A stretch of 64,000 nucleotides of DNA, from contig NZ_CP080421.1 in assembly GCF_019457515.1 (NCBI RefSeq), positions 496,001-560,000 on the forward strand, written 5' to 3'. Source of the DNA: Shewanella mesophila. Its GTDB lineage: Bacteria > Pseudomonadota > Gammaproteobacteria > Enterobacterales > Shewanellaceae. A model generated the notes under the pieces. The model was not told the origin of the DNA. It worked only from the letters and a program-made list of their open reading frames with translations, and ran no database searches. The position numbers and the translations under genes were made by a program. Every line of letters starts with the position of its first letter. The first letter of the stretch is position 1. Positions 19,414 to 28,031 of the stretch are shown piece by piece.

Positions 19414-20793
19414 ATGCTATTTAGTAATTTTATCGATCTATTTCTAGATTCGGCGCCATGGCTGGTATTGGGTCTTGTGTTGGCCGGTATGCTCAAGATG
19501 TTTGTGCCTATGAGCTGGATGCAAGAACAGCTCGGTGGTCACGGCTTTAAGGCGACGGTCAAAGCGGCGATTCTAGGTGCGCCATTACCACTGTGCTCCT
19601 GTGGCGTGATCCCTGCCGCGGTTGGGCTGCGTCGCTCAGGCGCTTCTAAGGCTGCCACTACCTCGTTTTTAGTCTCTACTCCTGAAACGGGTATCGACTC
19701 GGTTAGTGTGTCTTATGTATTACTCGGTCCTTTTATGGCCATTGTTAGGCCGATTGCTGCGGTGACGAGTGCGATTGTTGCAGGGCTATTAGTCGGACGC
19801 GATGAAGCGGATGAAAGCGCCGTTGTGGCAGGAAAAAGTGCTGTTGCTATGAGGGCAGCCGACAAGAGTGTATTAGATAAAGAGTCAAGGAGCAGTTGTT
19901 GTAGCGGTAAAAAAGTTGAGCCGGTAATTAAAAGTTGTTGCAGTAGCAAAACAACAGCGGCAGAAAAAAGCAGCTGTGGTTCAACTCCAGAGGATAAGCC
20001 ACTCGCCATGCGTCCAGTCGCACAAAGCAATCGCATGATGGAGATGGCGGCTAAACCAGTGGTCGACCTCAAGCCTGCGACCGCGAGTGCTAGCTGTTGT
20101 AGCAGTAAGGCGGCTAAAGTCGAGCCCGTCGCGAGTTGTTGCAGCACAGAAAATAGTGCCAATAAAGAAGAGAGCTGCTGTGAGTCGACTAAAGATATCG
20201 CTTCGGAATTACAAGGAACCTCAGTTATTTCGAGAATGGCCAAAGGACTGCATTACGCCGCCACCGATTTGGTTCGTGATACCACTATCTGGCTGTTGAT
20301 CGGCTTGTTTTTCGCTGCTTTAGTACAAACCTATGTCCCTGGTGATTTTATGGCGAAGTGGGGCGATGGCATATTGGCGATGTTAGTTATGGTGCTTATC
20401 TCTGTGCCTATGTATATTTGCGCCACAGCATCAACGCCAATTGCGGCGGGTTTATTGCTGGCAGGTGTGTCACCGGGCGCGGTATTAGTATTTATGTTAG
20501 CGGGGCCTGCAACCAATATTGCTACCTTAGGAGTTGTCACTAAAGAGTTAGGTAAACGCGCCTTGTATGGTTACTTAGGTGGGGTACTGGGTGTGGCGTT
20601 AGTGTCAGGGGTTATTGTTAATTATCTGGTGGATAGCTTCGGCTTTGTGGTGATGCCACAGATTGGCGAACAACACAGTCTATTGCCATCAACTGTCGTT
20701 TACACCTCGGGTGTGGTGTTAGCGATATTGATGCTCAAAGTCTTGTTAGAGAAGTTACCTAAAAACTGGTGGCGCAGAGATTGCTGTTCATAA
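19414..20793 (+). CDS. SO_0444-family Cu/Zn efflux permease
   Basis: Multi-pass inner-membrane permease (459 aa) of the DUF318/ArsP-like superfamily, in the branch described in Shewanella as SO_0444 Cu/Zn efflux. Two membrane halves each carry the family motif: GAPLPLCSCGVIPAA with vicinal cysteines, and CATASTPIAAGLL. Between them is a cytoplasmic insert of about 150 residues with at least five CC pairs (SSCC, SCCSS, SCCSSK, SCCSTE, SCCEST) and a final DCCS, probably metal-binding. It is co-transcribed with the ZntR-type regulator (stop and start 2 nt apart). The permease family is sure; the transported metal comes from family knowledge. Confidence 0.9.
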   Translation: MLFSNFIDLFLDSAPWLVLGLVLAGMLKMFVPMSWMQEQLGGHGFKATVKAAILGAPLPLCSCGVIPAAVGLRRSGASKAATTSFLVSTPETGIDSVSVSYVLLGPFMAIVRPIAAVTSAIVAGLLVGRDEADESAVVAGKSAVAMRAADKSVLDKESRSSCCSGKKVEPVIKSCCSSKTTAAEKSSCGSTPEDKPLAMRPVAQSNRMMEMAAKPVVDLKPATASASCCSSKAAKVEPVASCCSTENSANKEESCCESTKDIASELQGTSVISRMAKGLHYAATDLVRDTTIWLLIGLFFAALVQTYVPGDFMAKWGDGILAMLVMVLISVPMYICATASTPIAAGLLLAGVSPGAVLVFMLAGPATNIATLGVVTKELGKRALYGYLGGVLGVALVSGVIVNYLVDSFGFVVMPQIGEQHSLLPSTVVYTSGVVLAILMLKVLLEKLPKNWWRRDCCS

Positions 20794-20802
20794 CGTTCCA
20801 AT

Positions 20803-20831
20803 AAAAAAGAGCGCTAATAGCGCTCTTTTTT
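20803..20831. terminator. Bidirectional terminator
   Basis: AAAAAAGAGCGCT/AGCGCTCTTTTTT is a near-perfect palindrome between the exporter and the converging DUF4382 gene, so it can end both transcripts. Confidence 0.9.
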
Positions 20832-20851
20832 ATATCTCAATATGTTGAGTG

Positions 20852-21904
20852 TTAACTTGCAGGGACAAAAGCCATAGGAAAGTGACGTTCTGTGGTAGTG
20901 CCGTTTGTGACCTCGACAGTTTGCTCGTCAATGTGAATAAAGAAAGGCATCTCTGCGTCTTCTGGTGTATTCACGGATTCAGGATCATCATTTTGAGCCA
21001 CACAGGTATAACCCAAGCTATAGGTGCCAGCGGTTACGAAGCCAAATTCATATTCATAGCCAGTCACTTCATCATTTTGGTCTAGCATAGCGTTGACACG
21101 GGCTGATGCCATCGGGGCGGCTTGTGGTGCTGTGATGTCGGCATCAGGGCGGAAGTCCACCATGTCAGTCAGTGCAGTGTCTGCTGGATATAGGTACACG
21201 GCTTGGCTATATTCAGTCCCGCCAGCAGCTGTTTCACAGTCTGTTTTTATATTGGCTATCGTTTCACTATCACTGGCATTGATCTGACCTTTAATCGCGC
21301 CAACTTCGGCATTGTTAACCAGTTGCACAGCGGTGGGCTTAAGTGTCCAATAGTCTTTGTTTCCGTGAGGCGCTTGCAAGCCTTGACCAAGGTTAAACTC
21401 GGCTACGAAGGCATTATTACCAGCAGCAATGGTAAAAGATTTATTGAAGAACAGTCGTCCAGTCCCTGGTTCCTCGGCGCCAACACCGCCGCAGCTACCA
21501 TTACTATTGGTGGTTAACCCTGCAATCCCATCTGCCGTTTTTACGTAGGAGCTATCTTCGTTAGCGACTTCGCTCTTTTCCATGTAGATACACATTTGGT
21601 ATTCACCAGTGGGTATAGATTGACCACTGACTAAAGTCTCCACCTCTTGGCCTTGGAACTGGAGCAGATCGACATGCTTTAGCTCACCGTTGTCGGATAC
21701 ATCAAACGAGAGTGATTCTCCATTGCCTTTAAGCACGACCTGTTTAAAGGCGATGTTAACGATTTCGGCATCGGCAGGGTTATCCGACACGCCTAGGCTG
21801 AAAGTACCAGTGATTGGCTGTGGAGTATCATTGCTATCGCTACCACCACAGGCGGTTAGCAAGCTGGCTACAGTAATGGCTAATATCGACTTAGTGTATA
21901 TCAT
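20852..21904 (-). CDS. DUF4382-domain lipoprotein
   Basis: Predicted outer-membrane or periplasmic lipoprotein of 350 aa with lipobox LLTAC near residue 19 followed by GGSDSND. The N-terminal half fits DUF4382: GTFSLGVSDNPADAEIVNIAFKQV, VDLLQFQGQEVETLVSGQSIPTGEYQMCIY. The rest is a beta-rich region ending with a VEVTNGTTTERHFPMAF strand. A longer frame exists, but the ATG at 21904 starts the signal peptide and has a TAGGGAA Shine-Dalgarno. It is a single gene; function unknown. Confidence 0.82.
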   Translation of the reverse strand: MIYTKSILAITVASLLTACGGSDSNDTPQPITGTFSLGVSDNPADAEIVNIAFKQVVLKGNGESLSFDVSDNGELKHVDLLQFQGQEVETLVSGQSIPTGEYQMCIYMEKSEVANEDSSYVKTADGIAGLTTNSNGSCGGVGAEEPGTGRLFFNKSFTIAAGNNAFVAEFNLGQGLQAPHGNKDYWTLKPTAVQLVNNAEVGAIKGQINASDSETIANIKTDCETAAGGTEYSQAVYLYPADTALTDMVDFRPDADITAPQAAPMASARVNAMLDQNDEVTGYEYEFGFVTAGTYSLGYTCVAQNDDPESVNTPEDAEMPFFIHIDEQTVEVTNGTTTERHFPMAFVPAS

Positions 21905-22128
21905 AAGTTCCCTATCTCTTTTGTAATATTTCATCCCTAGTATGGTGCTATCCATAGGGGAAAAGTATCGATTAAGCATAGTCTAGTTTGAGCTCAAGTC
22001 TATACGAAACCCCCGAATATTCGTGAGTTTGATGGGTTTTACAGCAGTTCAATTTAGGCGGGATTACAGAGTGACAACGAGTTGGCGGATGTCAAAAATA
22101 AGTGGTTAAATTTCGGCCATGCAAACAT

Positions 22129-22182
22129 AAAAAATCGGTCTATTGCCGTGGTTCTTTGACAATAAACCGATAGTATTTTTTG
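22129..22182 (-). terminator. Terminator after the YebC-family gene
   Basis: ATCGGTCTATTG (22134-22145) pairs with CAATAAACCGAT (22160-22171), one mismatch, with T-runs on both strands. It lies about 30 bases past the YebC-family stop. Confidence 0.7.
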
Positions 22183-22211
22183 TTGAGCGACTAAGTCGTT
22201 ATAACGAGACG

Positions 22212-22940
22212 TTACGATTTAAACTCAGCATTATGGTAAACGTTTTGTACGTCATCGCAGTTTTCTAGTGCAGCGAGAAACTTATCGAATTGCTCGATAA
22301 TTTCTGGATCGGTTACTTCGGTCATGGTTTGCGGAACGAAAGTGATCTCTTCCATAACAAACTCGGTATCTTCAGGTAATTCAGCTGTTAATGCGGTTTT
22401 GACCTTAAAGAACTCTGTGTGAGGAGCATATACGCTGATCATGCCGTCTTCTAGCTCGACATCGGTTACATCGACATCTGCCATCATGAGCATTTCAAGA
22501 ATCGCATCTTCGTCATCGCCAGCGAATACAAAAACAGCCTGATGATCAAACATATGCCCCACAGTGCCCGGACCACCAAGTTTGGCATCATTTTTAACGA
22601 ATGCTTGGCGAACTTCGGTAAAAGTACGCTTACCGTTATCGGTTAAGCAGTCGACGATGACCATAGCGCCACCAGGACCAAATCCTTCGTAGCGAGCAGT
22701 TTCATAGTCTTCACCGCCGCCGCCGCGAGCCTTTTCAATTGCGCGCTCAATAACATGAGCTGGCACTTGATCTTTTTTAGCCTTAGCGATCATTTGACGC
22801 AGCGCTAGGTTACCGTCTGGATCAAAACCACCGTTCTTAGCGCAAACATAGAGTTCTTTGCCGTAACGAGAATAAAGTCTAGTTTTTTGTCCAGCCGTTT
22901 TGGCCATAGATTCTTTGCGGTTTTGGTATGCTCTTCCCAT
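22212..22940 (-). CDS. YebC/PmpR-family protein (YeeN branch)
   Basis: Member of the YebC/TACO1 family, known as transcription regulators and as translation factors that relieve stalling at proline stretches. The 242-aa protein starts [35 protein letters not shown], lacking the GHSKWANIKHRK opening of canonical YebC and resembling E. coli YeeN. The core [18 protein letters not shown] and the C-terminal [11 protein letters not shown] are conserved. It stands alone with its own terminator. A separate canonical yebC next to ruvC would be expected elsewhere in the genome. Confidence 0.9.
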   Translation of the reverse strand: MGRAYQNRKESMAKTAGQKTRLYSRYGKELYVCAKNGGFDPDGNLALRQMIAKAKKDQVPAHVIERAIEKARGGGGEDYETARYEGFGPGGAMVIVDCLTDNGKRTFTEVRQAFVKNDAKLGGPGTVGHMFDHQAVFVFAGDDEDAILEMLMMADVDVTDVELEDGMISVYAPHTEFFKVKTALTAELPEDTEFVMEEITFVPQTMTEVTDPEIIEQFDKFLAALENCDDVQNVYHNAEFKS

Positions 22941-23055
22941 CTTGATCTATCTCATTAAGCTAAAAAAATTGGCCCAATATTAGCAGCTTTATCGAAAGTT
23001 TTGCACAGCTGACGTATGAATTTGTCAAAACAGCGCCAAGTGTCACTGTTGGACG

Positions 23056-23994
23056 CTATGTTTTAGTGGGTCTAGTAATAAAATCTGGCACTTCTAATAT
23101 TTCATCCTGTCTTACTGCAAAGATGGCATTGTAGAAGAACTCAATAAAGGTGCGGTATTTTTGAGGTAAGTATGCTCTGCGGGGAAAACTCATCGACACT
23201 TTGGTTTGCGCCATGGGAAAATCGTCTAATAGCTGAACGAGTAAACCTTCGCTGAGAGCATTTTGCGCGACCAAATTTGGGACGGTTGCGATACCTAATC
23301 CCTCGATAGCGGCTTCTCTAGCTAAGGTGACGTTGTTAACGGTCAATTGGGCTCTAGGTTCAAAATCTATCCATTGTTTGCCATCAAAGAGAGTCCAACT
23401 ACCGTCGATATGGGTAGACTTTAATCTAATCGCTCGATGGTTGGTTAAATCATAGGGTGATGTTGGAGTGCCATAACGCGCTAAATAATCTGGACTGGCC
23501 ATCAATGCTTTTGCGGTATGCAGGATATTGTAGCTTTGCAAGCGACTATCGTTAATGTCGGTTACTTGAAATAGGATATCGATCCCCTCTTCGATAACGT
23601 CGACTTTACGATTGGTTAGCTCAGCCTCGATTGTCATGTCTGGATAAGCTTCTAAGAAGCGAGCAAAAATACGTCCAAAAAAGAGTTGTCCTAATTCGAT
23701 GGGGCAGACGATCCTCAGGTTGCCTTTGATGGTCTGTTGACTTGCACTTAACTGATCTTCGGCGCTTTGTAGGTCGGCTAAAATTCGCTGGATCTTATTG
23801 TAATAGATACTTCCAGCTTCGGTTAACTTGAGTGCCCGCGTGGTGCGATACAGTAATTGAACTCCTGAATCGGTTTCTAACTCGGCGATCTTACGGCTCA
23901 CGGTTGCCTTGGTCAGTCCCATCGCTTTTGCTGCGGCGGTAAAGCTGCCCTTTTCCACGACTTGAGCAAACATCTGAATACGATTCAAATCCAT
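23056..23994 (-). CDS. LysR-family transcriptional regulator
   Basis: 312-aa LysR-type regulator with an N-terminal winged helix (MDLNRIQMFAQVVEKGSFTAAAKAMGLTKATVSRKIAELE) and an effector-binding domain of the CrgA-like branch (LRIVCPIELGQLFFGRIFARFLEAYPDM, DILFQVTDINDSRLQSY). It is divergent from the emrA/emrB-type pair with 111 bp between starts, the usual layout for a LysR protein controlling the neighbouring efflux genes and itself. Confidence 0.93.
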   Translation of the reverse strand: MDLNRIQMFAQVVEKGSFTAAAKAMGLTKATVSRKIAELETDSGVQLLYRTTRALKLTEAGSIYYNKIQRILADLQSAEDQLSASQQTIKGNLRIVCPIELGQLFFGRIFARFLEAYPDMTIEAELTNRKVDVIEEGIDILFQVTDINDSRLQSYNILHTAKALMASPDYLARYGTPTSPYDLTNHRAIRLKSTHIDGSWTLFDGKQWIDFEPRAQLTVNNVTLAREAAIEGLGIATVPNLVAQNALSEGLLVQLLDDFPMAQTKVSMSFPRRAYLPQKYRTFIEFFYNAIFAVRQDEILEVPDFITRPTKT

Positions 23995-24105
23995 CTATTG
24001 TTACACCTGTGAAACAGTTGGTAATTTCTTGGCTATCTAATAAACATTGTAAGACAGTAGTAAACTATAAAGCACTAATCAAGAGCTTTATGAACTGGAG
24101 TATTA

Positions 24106-25167
24106 ATGTCAAAGCGTCGACTATTTGTTGTGTTACCGCTAGCTGCCCTTCTAATGGCAGCTGGTGGGTATTATTGGTGGAGCCAAGTTCGCTTTATTGA
24201 ATCGACCGACAATGCCTATGTCGAAGCCGACATTTCTAATATTAGCGTCAAAGTACCTGGTTATGTGGTTTCCACTGATGTTACCGATAATCAGCACGTG
24301 CAAAAAGGGCAGTTATTAGCGGCGTTAGAGTCTAATCAATATCAAGCGAAGGTGGATCAAAGCCAAGCTAATTTACAAAGTAGCGAAGCGCAGCTACAAA
24401 CCTTGATCGCGCAAGTTGAGCTACAGCATGCCTTAATTACCCAAGCTGCGGCGGGTGTAGCTTCTGCGCAAGCTGAGCAGGTGAGGGCGGAACAACAACT
24501 TAAGCGAACCAACCAGCTCAAACATAAGAATTACAGTTCACAAGATGAAGTAGACCAAGCGAAAGCTGCATTTGACTCAGCAGTTGGTCATTTAGACGAA
24601 TCAAATGCGGCATTGGTTGCTAAGCAGGCTGAACTAGCAGTTTTGAATGCTCGCCTGGTACAGAGTCAATCACAAGTCAATTTAGCTAAAGCGGGATTAG
24701 AGCTGGCACAAATTCAACTTGCCGATACGCAAATTAGAGCCCCTTTCTCAGGTGTGATAGGCAAACGAGGAGCGCTTTCAGGTCAGTATGTTCAGCCTGG
24801 TCAAGCCTTATACAGTTTGGTACCAGATGGTGCTGTATGGATCACGGCTAATTTTAAAGAAACCCAGATCCAACATATGCAACCAGGGCAGCTGGTGCAG
24901 GTAAATATTGATGCGTTTCCCGACAAAACCTTTAACGGTATCATCGATAGCTTATCGCCAGCCTCTGGTGCCAAATTTAGTTTATTACCTGCCGAAAATG
25001 CGACTGGTAACTTCACTAAAATCGTTCAGCGTATTCCGGTGCGGATACGTTTAGAGCTAGATGATCAGACTAATATCGTGCCCGGATTAAGCGCCGTGGT
25101 GAAAGTCGATACCCGTGTTGCTCAGCAAGATACTGTGATAGCGAGTAGCCCTAAGGTCAACCGATGA
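24106..25167 (+). CDS. HlyD/EmrA-family membrane fusion protein
   Basis: Periplasmic adaptor of a tripartite drug efflux pump. The 353-aa protein has one N-terminal membrane anchor (about 6-24), then a beta-barrel/lipoyl pattern (STDNAYVEADISNISVKVPGYV), a long alpha-hairpin coiled coil (about 80-200, Gln/Ala rich), and the second lipoyl half (DTQIRAPFSGVIGKRGALSGQYVQPGQAL). Its last codons overlap the transporter start (ATGA). An outer-membrane channel is not encoded here, so TolC is presumably used. Confidence 0.93.
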   Translation: MSKRRLFVVLPLAALLMAAGGYYWWSQVRFIESTDNAYVEADISNISVKVPGYVVSTDVTDNQHVQKGQLLAALESNQYQAKVDQSQANLQSSEAQLQTLIAQVELQHALITQAAAGVASAQAEQVRAEQQLKRTNQLKHKNYSSQDEVDQAKAAFDSAVGHLDESNAALVAKQAELAVLNARLVQSQSQVNLAKAGLELAQIQLADTQIRAPFSGVIGKRGALSGQYVQPGQALYSLVPDGAVWITANFKETQIQHMQPGQLVQVNIDAFPDKTFNGIIDSLSPASGAKFSLLPAENATGNFTKIVQRIPVRIRLELDDQTNIVPGLSAVVKVDTRVAQQDTVIASSPKVNR

Positions 25168-26747
25168 GCGCTGCGACTACCGTAGAGGAACATCAGCCTG
25201 TAGAGCCTAATCCCCAAGGCTATGAGCGCGGTAGCTATCGCTCATGGATTGCGGTATTTGGTGGTTTGATCGGTGCTTTTATGGCGATCTTAGATATTCA
25301 GATCACTAATGCTTCGATGAAAGAGATCCAAGGGAGTTTAGGCGCGACGCTAGAGGAGGGCTCTTGGATTGCGACCGCCTATTTGGTTGCTGAGATGATA
25401 GCAATCCCATTATCAGGATGGCTTAGTCAGGGCCTCTCTGTTCGACGTTATCTACTGTGGACGACCGCGGCATTTATTGGTGCCTCATTACTCTGTTCTA
25501 TAGCCTGGAACTTAGAGTCGATGATTGCCTTTCGAGCTTTGCAAGGCTTCTTCGGTGGTGCGTTAATTCCATTGGCTTTTCGGTTGATTTTGGAGTTATT
25601 GCCAGAGGAAAAACGCGCTATGGGGATGGCGTTGTTTGGTGTAACTGCAACCTTTGCTCCTTCGATAGGTCCCACTCTCGGTGGCTGGCTAACAGAGCAG
25701 TTTAGTTGGCATTATCTGTTTTATATCAATGTTCCCCCCGGTTTATTGGTGATGTCGATGTTAGCTTATGGGTTACAGCACAAACCGATTGAATGGGGCA
25801 AGCTTAAAAATGCCGACTTTTCTGGGATAGTGACCATGGCTTTAGGGATGGGGTGCCTAGAGGTGGTGCTCGAAGAAGGCAATCGTAAAGATTGGTTTGG
25901 CTCTGAATTGATCCAGAATCTGGCTATTGTCGCTGCGATTAATATTGCGCTGTTTATTTATATTCAGCTAAAAAAACCTGCACCACTAGTGAATTTGCGC
26001 TTACTCGGTAAACGAGATTTTGCATTGTCTACGGTATCTTATTTCTTGCTTGGTATGGCGCTGTTTTCTGCGATTTATATGATCCCTTTATATTTGTCGC
26101 AAATCCACGACTATAGTCCGTTAGAGATAGGTGAAGTGATCATGTGGATGGGGTTTCCCCAGCTGCTGGTGTTGCCATTAGTGCCTAAGTTGATGCAAAG
26201 ATTTGATCCGCGCTATTTAGCGGCATTTGGCTTTACCATGTTTGGTTTAAGCTACTATATGAATAGCCATATGACTCTTGATTTTTCGGGGGATCAAATG
26301 GTGATCTCACAGATCGTTAGGGCTTTAGGGCAGCCATTTATCTTGGTGCCAATTGGGATTATCGCAACCTTACATATTAGTCTGTCTGAGAATGCATCTG
26401 CATCGACTGTGCTTAATGTGATCCGTAATCTCGGTGGGGCATTTGGTATTGCTTTAGTATCAACCTTGGTGGACACCCAATCCAGAATACATCTTGCCGA
26501 TATGAAGCAAACTATCCCAGCGGTGAGTGCCAGTGCTTATGAGTACTTAAACAATAGTGCACAGCTTTTTATACAAGCGGGGTCGGATCCTGTGACAGCC
26601 CAAGCACAAGCGAGTGCGCTATTGGGGGAGACCATGATTCAGCAAGCCTATATTCAAGCTTATAACGATGTATTTCTGATGATCTCTGGGTTATTACTGA
26701 TAGCTGTATTTGCGGTTCTCGCAATAAGAAAACCTGTGCAATCCTAG
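25164..26747 (+). CDS. MFS drug transporter, DHA2 family (EmrB-like)
   Basis: Proton-driven drug exporter with 14 predicted membrane segments, 527 aa. Family motifs visible: LDIQITNASMKEIQGSLG in TM1, GALIPLAFRLILELLPEEKR near motif A, and GVTATFAPSIGPTLGGWL (motif C, typical of antiporters). Translation is coupled to the adaptor by a 4-nt overlap. The TAG stop codon lies inside the terminal repeat of a MITE, so the present C-terminus (AIRKPVQS) may have been set by that insertion. Confidence 0.94.
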   Translation: MSAATTVEEHQPVEPNPQGYERGSYRSWIAVFGGLIGAFMAILDIQITNASMKEIQGSLGATLEEGSWIATAYLVAEMIAIPLSGWLSQGLSVRRYLLWTTAAFIGASLLCSIAWNLESMIAFRALQGFFGGALIPLAFRLILELLPEEKRAMGMALFGVTATFAPSIGPTLGGWLTEQFSWHYLFYINVPPGLLVMSMLAYGLQHKPIEWGKLKNADFSGIVTMALGMGCLEVVLEEGNRKDWFGSELIQNLAIVAAINIALFIYIQLKKPAPLVNLRLLGKRDFALSTVSYFLLGMALFSAIYMIPLYLSQIHDYSPLEIGEVIMWMGFPQLLVLPLVPKLMQRFDPRYLAAFGFTMFGLSYYMNSHMTLDFSGDQMVISQIVRALGQPFILVPIGIIATLHISLSENASASTVLNVIRNLGGAFGIALVSTLVDTQSRIHLADMKQTIPAVSASAYEYLNNSAQLFIQAGSDPVTAQAQASALLGETMIQQAYIQAYNDVFLMISGLLLIAVFAVLAIRKPVQS

Positions 26748-26950
26748 GCCCTGTTGAGCTTTACTGGTTGAATTTCGTTCGAGACAAAAATGTTTTTAGC
26801 CGAACCCTTCGGGCAGCGTTTGTTGGTCACTTCTACTGCGTTTTCAGCTTTTTATGTAGAATATAATAACGACACCACAAAGTTTCGTCATTGTATAGAT
26901 ACCCAACAATTCGTTGCAAAAATACCCTTAAAAGATCAACAGGCCCTAGG
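26743..26950 (-). mobile_element. MITE, family A, copy 3 (inverted, shorter)
   Basis: A 208-bp element in the opposite orientation to copies 1 and 2. The termini CCTAGGCCCTGTTGA and TCAACAGGCCCTAGG are inverted repeats. The interior matches the reverse complement of copies 1 and 2, but about 50-60 bp are missing from one arm. The left end overlaps the stop codon of the MFS gene. Confidence 0.8.
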
Positions 26951-27010
26951 GATTGTCTGTGATTGCTAATTACAGGTAGACTAACCAATTAGCTATGGAG
27001 GAGGTGGGTT

Positions 27011-27460
27011 GTGCAGTGGAATGATTATGGCTTTGCAGAGCTAAGTATCGAGCAGTTATATGAGCTAATAAAACTACGAATTGATGTGTTTGTGGTTGAA
27101 CAAAATTGTCCTTATCCAGAGTTAGATAGCAAAGACCTTTTATCGGATACAAGGCACCTCTTAGGTTGTGACAAACAAGGACGTATTGTTGCCTATGCTC
27201 GTATACTTGCGCCAGGTGTGAGTTATCCTGATGCCAGTATCGGTAGAGTAGTCGTGGCGGAAATGTCTCGTGGTGGTGGTGTTGCGCATCAGCTGATGCA
27301 AAATGCCATTGCGGTAGCGAGAGCACATTGGCCCGATGCTAACATTCAGATCGGCGCGCAAGAATATTTAGCCGATTTCTATCGAAGACAAGGTTTTTTA
27401 CAGGTATCGGAGGTCTATCTTGAGGACGGAATTCCTCATATGGATATGTTGTTAAGCTAG
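27011..27460 (+). CDS. GNAT-family N-acetyltransferase (ElaA-like)
   Basis: 149-aa acetyltransferase of the ElaA group. It opens with LSIEQLYELIKLRIDVFVVEQNCPYPELD, the ElaA signature, and has the acetyl-CoA loop region IGRVVVAEMSRGGGVAHQLM, though the usual Q/RxxGxG/A loop is written SRGGGVA. It starts at GTG 27011 with a GGAGGTGG Shine-Dalgarno. Single gene, substrate unknown. Confidence 0.9.
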   Translation: MQWNDYGFAELSIEQLYELIKLRIDVFVVEQNCPYPELDSKDLLSDTRHLLGCDKQGRIVAYARILAPGVSYPDASIGRVVVAEMSRGGGVAHQLMQNAIAVARAHWPDANIQIGAQEYLADFYRRQGFLQVSEVYLEDGIPHMDMLLS

Positions 27461-27478
27461 AACAGATAGTCAGCCTAT

Positions 27479-27508
27479 AAAAAGGAGTACAATATGTGCT
27501 CCTTTATG
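27479..27508 (+). terminator. Terminator after the GNAT gene
   Basis: AAAAGGAGTAC/GTGCTCCTTTA hairpin about 20 bases after the stop, with a short T-rich tail. Confidence 0.65.
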
Positions 27509-27560
27509 TTTGGGCAATTTCGCCTTATAAGCGATTAAACACTCGTCAAATAACTGAGTG

Positions 27561-27806
27561 TTAATCCCGTAAGTAGATCTTAGGATTATGGTTCACATCA
27601 CCGTGTCTATCTATGGTTGATAGTTGGTGTTGTTGCGCGATAATCGCTAGAGGACCCGAAGGCAAATGGCGAACAAACAAAAGCCGATAACCATATCGGT
27701 GCAGGCTATAAAGGGCCATTTTTTGTTCCGCACTCATCGAGCTCCAATGCTCATCATGATGCAGGACGTTCCCTCGCCTGTCTTGCAGTTGTTGTGCTAT
27801 TTGCAT
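27561..27806 (-). CDS. Hypothetical protein, about 81 aa
   Basis: Small protein of unknown function (MQIAQQLQDRRGNVLHHDEH...). It has no signal peptide or membrane segment, is His/Arg rich, and has a conserved-looking core SLHRYGYRLLFVRHLPSGPLAII. The frame can be extended upstream to a GTG at 27857 (98 aa); the ATG at 27806 was chosen although its Shine-Dalgarno (AAAGA) is weak. The protein-like composition supports a real gene, but family membership is not recognised. Confidence 0.55.
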   Translation of the reverse strand: MQIAQQLQDRRGNVLHHDEHWSSMSAEQKMALYSLHRYGYRLLFVRHLPSGPLAIIAQQHQLSTIDRHGDVNHNPKIYLRD

Positions 27807-27938
27807 GTTATTATCTTTACATATGTAGGCCGATGCAGCCCATTTTTCACGTTGCACTGACAGCGCCAGGCAGAAGTAACAGATTAATCTTAATTAGATT
27901 AACGTCAGTCATTCTATTTACACGTAACTGAATATTTA

Positions 27939-27952
27939 TTGAACGAGATCAA
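27939..27952 (+). promoter_or_regulatory. FNR/EtrA-like box
   Basis: TTGAACGAGATCAA matches the FNR consensus TTGAT-N4-ATCAA at 9 of 10 positions, 80 bases upstream of the radical SAM gene, suggesting anaerobic control. CRP could also bind such a site in Shewanella. Confidence 0.5.
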
Positions 27953-28031
27953 TTTCTGCATCGAGAAACAATCTGAAAGGTAAAAATCATGAGGGTGTTC
28001 ACATTTTATGCATTTTTGATGGAAGGAAAAG

